Origin: DASYLJ01 sp964432595
GTDB taxonomy: Bacteria; Desulfobacterota; Binatia; DP-6
Assembly (NCBI GenBank): GCA_964432595.1
Contig: CAYSOF010000038.1
Coordinates: forward strand, 1 to 44,603
Direction: 5' to 3'
Length of the DNA: 44,603 bases
Shown piece after piece: positions 15,363 to 23,438 of this stretch. Position numbers and translations under genes: made by a program. Numbering within the stretch: the stretch's first letter is position 1; each line of letters starts with the position of its first letter. The notes below the pieces were generated by a model. It had not been told where the DNA came from and made no database searches. It saw only the letters and a list, made by a program, of their open reading frames with translations.

Positions 15363-16847
15363 ATGATCAATCCGAACGCCACGCTGACCGACAGCCACGC
15401 CCGCCATCTGCTGCGGCGCACCGGCTTCGGCTTCACGGCGAACGAGTTCAACGCGATTCAAGGCATGACGCGTGGGGCGGCCGCCGCACGGCTGCTCGCG
15501 TTCAAGCCGAAGAACTTCAGGCCGGGCGGTCGCTTCTTCGAGCAGTCGCACGACAAGTGGATCAAGTACATCCTCAAGTCGAAGTATCCGCTCATGGAGA
15601 AGCTCGTGCTCTTCTGGCACGACCACTTCTCCGTCGGCATCTCCAAGGTCTTCGACACCAAGCTGATGGCCCAGTACGTCGGCGTCCTGCACTTCCACTG
15701 CAAGGGCGACTTCAAGGCGTTCGTGAAGGCGATCGGCAAGAACGCGGCGATGATGGAGTTCCTCGACACCGTCCGGAACTTCAAGGAGATTCCGAACGAG
15801 AACTACGGGCGCGAGCTGCTCGAGCTGTTCTCGCTGGGCGTCTACGACTATGCGCCCACGCCGCAGCCCAACTACACGCAGGACGACATCGTGCAGATCG
15901 CCCGCGCGTTCACCGGCTGGACGTACGAAGGCAACGGCAAGACCGTCTTCTACGACTACCGGCACGACTACACCGAGGAGTTCGACGGCGATCCCGAGGA
16001 GGATCGCGGCCCGAAGGTCATCTTCGCCGGCCGTCCCGGCTTTCCGGGGGGCGGGGCGTCGTTCACGGCGGGCGGCGAGGGCGAGAACGAGATCGACGAG
16101 GTCGTCGACATCATCTTCCAGCACGTCGACAGCCAGGGGAACAACACGGTGGCGCGGCGCACGGCCTACCGGCTCTGCGAGTACTTCGCGCACGCGCAGC
16201 CGTCGCTGGCGTTCGTCGACGAGATCGTCGACGACTCGAACTTCGCGACGACCTGGGACATCGGCGCGCTGTGCCAGTCGATGTTCTGCAGCGACGACTT
16301 CTACCTGTCGGCCGGCGGGCCACCCTACGTCGCCGGCAGCAAGAAGTCGGTGAAGTGGCCGGTCGACTACGTCGTCGGCACGCTCCGCATGCTCGGCGTG
16401 AAGCCGCGCGGCAGCGACCTGCGCATCTACGGCGGCAACTACCGTCGCGTCGTCGACCATCTCACGAACATGGGCCAGATCCTCCTCGACCCGCCGAGCG
16501 TCTTCGGGTGGGACTGGGAGACGGCGTGGGTGAGCAGCGCCACCATGCTGGCGCGCTACAGCTTCGCGCGCGACATCGCCTCGTCGCGCGACGGCTCGGC
16601 GTCGTTCCGGCCTGACAAGCTCATGAGCCTGAGCTTGACGAACCCGGGGCAGATCGTCGACGCCGTCACCGGCGCGCTCGGCATCACCGACCAGGTGTCG
16701 GCCGCCGAGCGAACCGTCTTCATCGACTATCTGACGAACGACGGTGCCGATCCGTCGATCGACCTGACCGACTACGAGACGCGCAACACGAAGCTCCATG
16801 GCCTCTTCGCGCTGGTGATGCAGTCGCCGGCCTACCAGCTGCACTAG
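15363..16847 (+). CDS. DUF1800 family protein
   Basis: The protein is 494 residues from ATG 15363, with GGAGGGG at 15349-15355. It is a typical DUF1800 protein: LLRRTGFGFTANEFNAI near the start, LVLFWHDHFSVG, a NENYGRELLELFSLG core, ARAFTGWTY, then a C-terminal SVFGWDW segment and an ending LFALVMQSPAYQLH. The family occurs next to DUF1501 in many soil and marine bacteria and its biochemistry is unknown. No signal peptide is seen, unlike many members. It lies 31 bases after the CX4CH gene and 20 bases before DUF1501. Confidence 0.92.
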   Translation: MINPNATLTDSHARHLLRRTGFGFTANEFNAIQGMTRGAAAARLLAFKPKNFRPGGRFFEQSHDKWIKYILKSKYPLMEKLVLFWHDHFSVGISKVFDTKLMAQYVGVLHFHCKGDFKAFVKAIGKNAAMMEFLDTVRNFKEIPNENYGRELLELFSLGVYDYAPTPQPNYTQDDIVQIARAFTGWTYEGNGKTVFYDYRHDYTEEFDGDPEEDRGPKVIFAGRPGFPGGGASFTAGGEGENEIDEVVDIIFQHVDSQGNNTVARRTAYRLCEYFAHAQPSLAFVDEIVDDSNFATTWDIGALCQSMFCSDDFYLSAGGPPYVAGSKKSVKWPVDYVVGTLRMLGVKPRGSDLRIYGGNYRRVVDHLTNMGQILLDPPSVFGWDWETAWVSSATMLARYSFARDIASSRDGSASFRPDKLMSLSLTNPGQIVDAVTGALGITDQVSAAERTVFIDYLTNDGADPSIDLTDYETRNTKLHGLFALVMQSPAYQLH

Positions 16848-16867
16848 CCCGTCGGAGGATAGGCGAC

Positions 16868-18292
16868 ATGGCGATCACGCGACGACAGTTCATCACGCGC
16901 ACGGGCGCCCTCACGGCGGGCTCGCTGCTCGGTCCGGGCCTCTTCGGCAACGCCTTCGTCCGGCAGGCGATGGCCAACATCGGCAACAAGTTCTTCGTCG
17001 TCATCTTCCTCGACGGCGGCAACGACGGCCTCAACACGGTCGTGCCGATGGACAACGGCAGCGGCAACCTGCGGACGCTCTACAACTCGTACCGCAAGTC
17101 CACCGGCGGCGGGATCAACATCTCGCCGGCCGCGCTCGCGGCGACGCAGCTCACCGGCGACAACGATCCCGCGACCGGCGCCAACCTCGCGCTGCATCCG
17201 GGCTTCGGCGGTCTGAAGCAGCTGTGGAACCTCGGCAAGCTCGCCGTCATCCAGGGCTGCGGCTATCCCGACTACAGCCTCTCGCACGAGGAGTCGCGCG
17301 CGATCTGGCAGACGGCGAACCCCCTCGGCATCGGCGCGCTGTCCGGCACCGGCTGGGTTGGCCGTCACCTCGTCGCCGAGGGCTACGGCGGCGCCGACGT
17401 GCCCGGCGTCACGATCGATTCGTCGGTTGCGCCCGAGCTGCGCCAGTCCGCGACCAGCGTGCTGGCCATCAACGACCTCGAGGACTTCGGCTTCCCGTAC
17501 GACCAGTTCAACTACGACGACGACGGCGCGGCGAAGCGCGAGGCGTTCCGCCGGCTCTACCAGGACCTCGGCGCGGTCGACCCCCAGGTCGCGAAGAACT
17601 ACATCGGCAACACGGGCATCGCGACGCTGCTCAGCAGCGAGAGCTACCCGTCGCTGCACGACAGCTACGTGTCGGCGCGCGGCGCCTGGAACGACGCCTA
17701 CGACGACCTCGACTTCAGCAGCGCGCGCGACCTGCGCGAGATCGCGAAGATCGTCTACGGCGTGAAGAACGGCGTGCCGAACGTCAACGCGCGCTTCTTC
17801 CAGTTCGGCAACGGCGGCTACGACACGCACTCCGACCAGGGCGCCGGCGAGCCCGACGGGCAGCACTACGAGCTGCACAAGGAGATCGGCGACTCGCTGA
17901 AGCTCTTCTACGACGACCTCGCCGACTTCGGCGCGGCGAACGACGTCTGCGTGCTGGTGTGGAGCGAGTTCAGCCGCCGCATCCCGCAGAACGACAACGG
18001 CACCGACCACGGCTCGCAGGGCCCGATGTTCATCGTCGGCGGCTCGGTGAACGGCGGCATCTACGGCAACCATCCGAACATCGGCAACCTCGACGACGAC
18101 GAGAACACGCCGTACTCGCAGGCGGCGGTGCAGTACCGCTCGACCGACTTCCGCGACGTCTACGGCACCGTGCTGAAGCACTGGCTCGGCATGACCCCGG
18201 CGAGCATCCTCGCGAACGTGCTGCCGCTCGACGCCGGCAATCCCGCCGACTTCTGGACGACGGCCAACTTCGACATGGGCTTCCTGCCCTGA
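16868..18292 (+). CDS. DUF1501 family protein with Tat signal
   Basis: The protein is 474 residues with a twin-arginine signal TRRQFITRTGALTAGSLL at 4-21. The body has the alkaline-phosphatase-superfamily-like layout of DUF1501: VVIFLDGGNDGLNTVVP near 42-58, LALHPGFGGLKQLW, QGCGYPDYSLSHEESRAIWQT, then GNGGYDTHSDQ, VLVWSEFSRR and NDNGTDHGSQGPMFIVGG. These acidic and His positions fit a metal-binding sulfatase/phosphatase-type site. It is exported folded and probably works with DUF1800. A GTCGGAGGATAGG ribosome site precedes the ATG. Confidence 0.93.
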   Translation: MAITRRQFITRTGALTAGSLLGPGLFGNAFVRQAMANIGNKFFVVIFLDGGNDGLNTVVPMDNGSGNLRTLYNSYRKSTGGGINISPAALAATQLTGDNDPATGANLALHPGFGGLKQLWNLGKLAVIQGCGYPDYSLSHEESRAIWQTANPLGIGALSGTGWVGRHLVAEGYGGADVPGVTIDSSVAPELRQSATSVLAINDLEDFGFPYDQFNYDDDGAAKREAFRRLYQDLGAVDPQVAKNYIGNTGIATLLSSESYPSLHDSYVSARGAWNDAYDDLDFSSARDLREIAKIVYGVKNGVPNVNARFFQFGNGGYDTHSDQGAGEPDGQHYELHKEIGDSLKLFYDDLADFGAANDVCVLVWSEFSRRIPQNDNGTDHGSQGPMFIVGGSVNGGIYGNHPNIGNLDDDENTPYSQAAVQYRSTDFRDVYGTVLKHWLGMTPASILANVLPLDAGNPADFWTTANFDMGFLP

Positions 18293-18378
18293 CGACCTGA
18301 TCGACGTCGCTCTTCGACTACTACCTCGCCGACGCCCGGCTCGTCCTCGTCCCCGTCGAACACCTGACGGCGACGGGG

Positions 18379-19980
18379 ATGAGCCGGGCGTTCGCCGTTC
18401 AGGTGACCGCGCGTCGCGGTTGGACGCCGGCGCAGGTGGCGCTGTTCGACGCGGGGTTCGCCCTCTACTGGACGCGAAGCGCCGACCTCGCGCGCCGCGC
18501 CGCGGGATGGATGCCGCCGCGGCGCCGCCACGTGGCCATCGTCACCGTGCCGCACGCGGTCCGGCCCTGGGCGCAGCTGCTCAACACCAGCGCCTGGACG
18601 CTCGACGCCGCCGACGTCGATCCGGCGCACTCGCATCCCGAGCTGCTCGCGTGGCTCCTGGCGCTGGGCGATCGCATGGCGGTGACCGGAGAGGTGGCGC
18701 CGGCGCCCATGCAGAACGCCGCCTGGTGGCTCGAGCGCTCCGACGCGGAGTGCGACGCGTTCACCCGGGCGGCGCACGCGTCGACGCGGCCGGACGCCGA
18801 CGCCGTCCGCGCGGTGGCCGACGCGCTGCCGTGGCTCCGCCGTCTGGCGCACGAGACGCTGCGTCCGGCCGTCGGGCCACACCGCGCCATTCCGGGCACC
18901 GGCCTGCTGGTGCCGCGCGCGATCGAGGCCGAGCCGCCCGCGCTCGTCGGTCGCGTGGCGGCCGTCGCACACGACGTCGTCGGGCGCTGGCGCGCGGCGT
19001 GGCGGCGCTCCGACCCGGCCGTCGTGCGGGCGCTCTGCGACTGGATCGCCGGAACCGCACCCCCGCTGCTCGTCACCGGCCAGCGCGGGCGCATCGTGTG
19101 GGACCCGGAGCGGCCGGCGGCGGTGGGCGCGCTGCGGGCGGAGCTCGCGCGCGGCGACGCGGTCGCGGTCGAGGCGATCCACGCCGATCTCGACGTCGTC
19201 GCGCGGCACACGCGCGCCTTCCTCGACGCGGTGATCGACCCGGCGCGCCTGCCGCGGCCCGACCCCGCCGCCGCGCAGACCGGGCTCAGCTGGCTCCACG
19301 TCGAGCGGCGGCTCGTCGCCTACGACCTGCACGAGCCGGGCATGGAGCGGCTGGTCGGTCCACCGCTGCCGTTCGGGCGCGAGATGCTGGGCGCGCGGAC
19401 GGCGCACGAGTGGGCCCACCTGGCAGACGACGCGGGCTGGGTCGCGCGCACGGTATCGGACGAGGCGTGGGCGGCGCGCGAGCGCGCGCTCGCGGACGGA
19501 CTGGACGCGGTCATCGCGCGCGCGCCGGCCGCGGTGCGTGCGCGCACCGCGGCCGACCTGACGGCGCTCGGGGGAGGGCGGGGCCTCGCGCACGTCACCG
19601 TGCAGCGCATGCCCGACTGGCGCGCGAACCTCGTCGCGCGCGCGTTCTTGAGCCCCGCCGAGCGTGAGACCTACGTGCGCCACAACGTCCGCACGCTGCG
19701 TCCCGAGTATCCGCCGGCCGCGATCTGGCGGATGCTCGTCCGCTACCTGTTCGAGTACCAGTATCTCGGCCGGCGGCTCGGCTTGACCACCATGTCCGAC
19801 CCGCACGCCTTCCTGGTGCATTCGACGTGGCTCGCCGACGACCTGCTCGCGACGGGCGTGCTGGACGACGCCGGCTTCGAGGCGCTCGCCGCGCTGGTGG
19901 ACGCGTTGTGCGCGTGTTGGGCGGTGGATGCGTCGCGGCTCAGGCTGCCGGCGCATGACAGTCGGCTCGGCGACGGGTAG
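18379..19980 (+). CDS. Putative HEXXH metalloprotein of unknown family
   Basis: The protein is 533 residues from ATG 18379. The only recognised motif is HEWAH at 343-347 (ARTAHEWAHLADDAGW), a fit to the zincin HEXXH zinc site. The rest is Ala/Arg-rich and helical, without a signal peptide or TM helix. The frame stays open and coding-like upstream to the stop at 18298-18300 (SLFDYYLADARLVLVPVEHL) but has no ATG, GTG or TTG there, so either a rare start is used or the N-terminus is lost. It is followed after 1 base by Ppx/GppA and belongs to the same run as CHAD and SixA. Assignment as a peptidase is inference. Confidence 0.7.
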   Translation: MSRAFAVQVTARRGWTPAQVALFDAGFALYWTRSADLARRAAGWMPPRRRHVAIVTVPHAVRPWAQLLNTSAWTLDAADVDPAHSHPELLAWLLALGDRMAVTGEVAPAPMQNAAWWLERSDAECDAFTRAAHASTRPDADAVRAVADALPWLRRLAHETLRPAVGPHRAIPGTGLLVPRAIEAEPPALVGRVAAVAHDVVGRWRAAWRRSDPAVVRALCDWIAGTAPPLLVTGQRGRIVWDPERPAAVGALRAELARGDAVAVEAIHADLDVVARHTRAFLDAVIDPARLPRPDPAAAQTGLSWLHVERRLVAYDLHEPGMERLVGPPLPFGREMLGARTAHEWAHLADDAGWVARTVSDEAWAARERALADGLDAVIARAPAAVRARTAADLTALGGGRGLAHVTVQRMPDWRANLVARAFLSPAERETYVRHNVRTLRPEYPPAAIWRMLVRYLFEYQYLGRRLGLTTMSDPHAFLVHSTWLADDLLATGVLDDAGFEALAALVDALCACWAVDASRLRLPAHDSRLGDG

Positions 19981-19981
19981 C

Positions 19982-21562
19982 ATGCGCGGCGTGCGACTCG
20001 CCGCCGTCGACCTCGGCACCAACTCGGTGCACATGGTCATCGCCGACGTCACCCCGGACGGACGCATCCAGGTCGTCGACCGGGTGAAGGAGATGGTGCG
20101 GCTCGGCCGCCGCGCGTTCACGACGGGACGCCTCTCGCCGGAGACGATGGCGCTCGCGTCGCGCACGCTGAAGACGTTCGGTCGTCTCGCGAAGGCGCGG
20201 AAGGTGGAGCGCCTCCGCTGCGTCGCCACCAGCGCCGTGCGCGAAGCCCGCAACGGGGCGGCCTTCGTCGCCCGCCTGAAGCGCGAGACCGGGCTGCCCA
20301 TCCGCGTCATCTCGGGCGAGGAGGAGGCGCGCCTCATCTTCCGCGCCGCCCGGCACGCCCTGGGTCTGGCGGGTGGGCCGCACCTGCTCGTCGACGTCGG
20401 CGGCGGCAGCGTCGAGCTGACGCTGGTCCACGACGGCCACGCGCTGTGGATGCAGAGCCTGCCGCTCGGCGTGGCGCGGCTCACCGAGAAGTTCCTCAAG
20501 AAGGACCCGCCGACGGCGGCGCAGGTCCGCGCGCTGGAGCGGCACCTCGAGAAGGCCATGGGCGACCTGCTGGGACGCGCCCGGCGGGCCGGCGTCGTGC
20601 AGGCCGTCGGGACCTCGGGCACCGTCAACACGATCATCGGCATGGCGCTCGCGGCGCGCGGCGAGGACTCGTCGCGCCTGCACGGCGCGCGGGCGACCGC
20701 GGAGGAGGTGAGCCGCATCCGCCGCCGCGCGCTGGCCGTGCCCGCCGCCGACCGCGCCGAGCTGCCGGGCATGGACGCGAAGCGCACCGACCTGATGCCG
20801 GCGGCGGTGGTGTTGTTCGACGTCATCCTGGCGCGCGCCGGCAGCCCCGATCTCGTCGCCTGCTCGTGGGCCTTGCGCGAGGGGGTGTTGCTCGACCTGG
20901 CGCGCGTGAGCGGCAACCGCGGTCCGGCCACGGCCACCGGCCGGCGGCGCGCGATCGACGCGCTGGCGCAGCGCTACAGCGGCGGCAACGCGCACGGACG
21001 CCAGGTCGCGTCGCTGGCGTTGCAGCTGTTCGACGGCCTCGACGGCGACCTCGAGCTGCCGCCGGCGTCGCGCGAGCTGCTCGAGGCGGCGGCGCTGCTG
21101 CACGACGTCGGCCAGGGGCTCGACCGCGACCGCCACCACCACCACACGTACTACCTGATCAAGAACAGCGAGCTGCTCGGCTTCACGCCGAACGAGATCG
21201 ACGTCATCGCGCTGGTCGCGCGCGGGCATCGCAAGCAGGTGCCGAAGCTGTCCGACCCCGACGTGGAGAAGCTGCCCGCGGCGAGCCGGCGTCTCGTGCG
21301 TGCCCTCGCCGCGTTGCTGCGCGTCGCGGACGCGCTCGACCGCACGCACTTCGGTGTGATTAGAGAACTGCAGGTCTCGCGCGGAGCCGGTCGCGTCACG
21401 ATCACCGCCGATTCCGGAAACGAGAGCGCGGAGCTCGAGCTGTGGGCAGCCGAACGTCGAGTCGACCTGTTGTCGCGCCTGCTGGATCGCCCGGTCGTGC
21501 TGCGCGCGGCGACGGTGCGGCGGCGGACGCCGGCGCCGCGCCGCCTGCGCGCCGTCCGCTGA
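19982..21562 (+). CDS. ppx: Ppx/GppA exopolyphosphatase with C-terminal HD domain
   Basis: The protein is 526 residues from ATG 19982. The actin-fold phosphatase is complete: AVDLGTNS (8-15), ATSAVREARN, the catalytic-region SGEEEA (111-116) and DVGGGSVEL (138-146). An HD-type domain from about 320 (LLHDVGQGLD and a run of histidines) matches the Ppx/GppA C-terminal half. These enzymes hydrolyse polyphosphate or (p)ppGpp. The downstream CHAD gene, whose domain binds polyphosphate, supports the polyphosphate reading. The symbol is given for the family; GppA activity is equally possible. Confidence 0.9.
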   Translation: MRGVRLAAVDLGTNSVHMVIADVTPDGRIQVVDRVKEMVRLGRRAFTTGRLSPETMALASRTLKTFGRLAKARKVERLRCVATSAVREARNGAAFVARLKRETGLPIRVISGEEEARLIFRAARHALGLAGGPHLLVDVGGGSVELTLVHDGHALWMQSLPLGVARLTEKFLKKDPPTAAQVRALERHLEKAMGDLLGRARRAGVVQAVGTSGTVNTIIGMALAARGEDSSRLHGARATAEEVSRIRRRALAVPAADRAELPGMDAKRTDLMPAAVVLFDVILARAGSPDLVACSWALREGVLLDLARVSGNRGPATATGRRRAIDALAQRYSGGNAHGRQVASLALQLFDGLDGDLELPPASRELLEAAALLHDVGQGLDRDRHHHHTYYLIKNSELLGFTPNEIDVIALVARGHRKQVPKLSDPDVEKLPAASRRLVRALAALLRVADALDRTHFGVIRELQVSRGAGRVTITADSGNESAELELWAAERRVDLLSRLLDRPVVLRAATVRRRTPAPRRLRAVR

Positions 21563-22479
21563 GCCCCGCCCTGGGCCCGACCGACGATGCCCGGGTCGCC
21601 GCCCGCGCGGCGCTGCGCGCGCAGCTCGACGCCTACGCGCGGGAGGAGCGGTCCGCGCGAGCCGGCGACGTCGAGGGCCTGCATCGCCTGCGCGTCGCCG
21701 CGCGCCGTCTGCGGGCGACGCTCCGGCTGTTCGCACCGCTGCTGCCGGCCGGCGTGGTCGCGGCGGGGGACGACGGGCTGCCCTGGATCGGCCGTGCCGT
21801 CGGCGCCGTCCGCGACCTCGACGTGCTCTCCGCCGCGCTGGCGGATCAGGGCGGCCGGCTCGACCCGCGCTCGCGCGACGCGCTCGCCCCGCTCGCGCGG
21901 GTGATCGCCGAGCGCCGTGCCGGCGCGCTCGCCGCGCTCGGTACGCAGCTCGACTCCCCACGCGTGCGCCGTCTCCTCGTTCGCCTCGGCACCGTCGCCG
22001 CCGGCACGCCGCCGACACGCGGCGCCGTCCGCCTCGGCGAGGTCGCGCCGGCGCTGCTGCGGCCCATGCTGCGGGGAGTGCTGCGGGCGGGTGCGGGGCT
22101 CGACGTCGACGCCCCCGCGCCGCGGCTGCATCGCCTGCGGGTGCGGGTGAAGGAGCTGCGCTACGCGTGCGAGACGATGCGTCCGCTCGGCGACCAGCGC
22201 CTCGACGGCGTGATCCGCCAGCTCGAGCGCCTCCAGGACGTGCTCGGCGACCACCAGGACTGCGTCACGCAGGCCGCCTGGTTGCGCACCGTGGCCGGCG
22301 CGATGCCGTGGCCGACGGACACGCTGCTCGCGATGGGCGCCGTCCTCCACGCGCTCGATCGGCGGGCACGCAAACGACGGCGGCGCTTCCGCAAGGCCTG
22401 GCGCCGGATCGACCGTCCGCGCACGCGCCGCGCGGTGCTGGACGGAACGGCGCTCGCCGCCGCGGAGGTGACGTCGTGA
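21442..22479 (+). CDS. CHAD domain protein
   Basis: The protein is up to 345 residues. The CHAD domain spans about 50-330 with its conserved histidines and arginines in EGLHRLRVAARRLRATLRLF, RAVGAVRDLDVL, LHRLRVRVKELRYACE and LQDVLGDHQDC. CHAD domains bind inorganic polyphosphate. The first 40 residues from GTG 21442 overlap ppx by 121 bases and look low in quality, but no later ATG or GTG exists before the domain, so the start is uncertain. The stop overlaps the SixA start (GTGA). Confidence 0.85.
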   Translation: MGSRTSSRPVVAPAGSPGRAARGDGAAADAGAAPPARRPLSPALGPTDDARVAARAALRAQLDAYAREERSARAGDVEGLHRLRVAARRLRATLRLFAPLLPAGVVAAGDDGLPWIGRAVGAVRDLDVLSAALADQGGRLDPRSRDALAPLARVIAERRAGALAALGTQLDSPRVRRLLVRLGTVAAGTPPTRGAVRLGEVAPALLRPMLRGVLRAGAGLDVDAPAPRLHRLRVRVKELRYACETMRPLGDQRLDGVIRQLERLQDVLGDHQDCVTQAAWLRTVAGAMPWPTDTLLAMGAVLHALDRRARKRRRRFRKAWRRIDRPRTRRAVLDGTALAAAEVTS

Positions 22480-22976
22480 TCCTCTATCTGGTCCGGCACG
22501 GCATCGCCGAGGACGTCGGCCCCGACGGCGACGATCGCAGCCGGCGCCTCACGCAACGCGGCCGCGACCGCATGGCCGCCGCCGCCGCCGGCCTGCGGGC
22601 ACTCGGCATCGCGCCCGACGTCGTCCTGGCCAGTCCGTATCCGCGCGCGACCGAGACGGCCGAGATCGTCGTGGCCGCGCTCGGCGCGCCCCAGCCGGAG
22701 CCGCTCGACGCCCTGACGCCGGACGTCGCAGCGGCCGACACGGTGAAGGCCGTCGGCCGCTACGCCCGGCACGAGCAGGTCATGCTCGTCGGACACCAGC
22801 CGAACCTGGGAGAGGTCGGCTCGCTCCTGCTCACGGGATCGCCGCACGGCGCGATCCTCGAGGTGAAGAAGGGAAGCTGTATGGCGTTCGAGGTGGTGGG
22901 GGCGGTGATGCGCGGCGGAGCGGTGCTGCGATGGCTCCTGCCGCCGGCGGTGTTGCGGGGGTTGGGCGGAGGCTGA
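22476..22976 (+). CDS. sixA: SixA-type phosphohistidine phosphatase
   Basis: The protein is 166 residues from GTG 22476 behind GGAGGTGA. Histidine-phosphatase hallmarks are LVRHG at 4-8, with the nucleophilic histidine, the LASPYPRATETAEI arginine segment and VMLVGHQPNLGE, with the second histidine. The short length and GHQPNL are typical of SixA. It is last in the ppx-CHAD-sixA run and its start overlaps the CHAD stop by 4 bases. The target could be a phosphohistidine on a phosphotransfer protein; pairing with polyphosphate genes is common in bacteria. Confidence 0.9.
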   Translation: MILYLVRHGIAEDVGPDGDDRSRRLTQRGRDRMAAAAAGLRALGIAPDVVLASPYPRATETAEIVVAALGAPQPEPLDALTPDVAAADTVKAVGRYARHEQVMLVGHQPNLGEVGSLLLTGSPHGAILEVKKGSCMAFEVVGAVMRGGAVLRWLLPPAVLRGLGGG

Positions 22977-22979
22977 CGC

Positions 22980-23240
22980 TCAGGACTTGGCCGAGTCGGC
23001 AGCGTCCTCGGCGTCGTCGCCGTCGACGTCCTCGCCCTCGTCGGCGTCGTCGTCGCCGGTTCCGCCGGGGGGAACCCAGCCGGGAGGCGGGTCGATGCCG
23101 ACGGCCTGGCTCCAGTCGATGTCGTCGTCCGCGCCGCCGGGACCCTTCTCGGCGCGCTCCTTCTTCCGGGCCTCCTTGGCTTCGTGCTTGGCCTTCCGTT
23201 GCAGTTCTTTTGCGCGCTTGTTCGAGCGGAATCGCGCCAT
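22980..23240 (-). CDS. Small basic/acidic bipolar protein
   Basis: The protein is 86 residues from ATG 23240 with GGAGGTG just upstream. The N-terminal third is strongly basic (MARFRSNKRAKELQRKAKHE); the middle carries DIDWSQAVGIDPPPGWVPPG; the C-terminal third is almost purely Asp/Glu/Ala. It has no TM helix. The basic start resembles small conserved proteobacterial proteins of unknown function that may touch nucleic acids. It is convergent with sixA (3-base gap) and divergent from recQ. Confidence 0.75.
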   Translation of the reverse strand: MARFRSNKRAKELQRKAKHEAKEARKKERAEKGPGGADDDIDWSQAVGIDPPPGWVPPGGTGDDDADEGEDVDGDDAEDAADSAKS

Positions 23241-23438
23241 GAACACCTCCGGGGGACGACGGGACTCGTGATGCTGCAGGGGCGTGGGCCGGAGAGCAGC
23301 CGCTCCACCCGCCACCGCAGAGGGCACACCTACCATGCGTCCCGACAGCGAGTCCACGCCGCACGCGTTCGTCCACGGATTCCGCTCGCAGCGGTTTCGC
23401 GCGCGCCGCGCTCCGTCTATGCTGCGCGCCGCTCCGAC

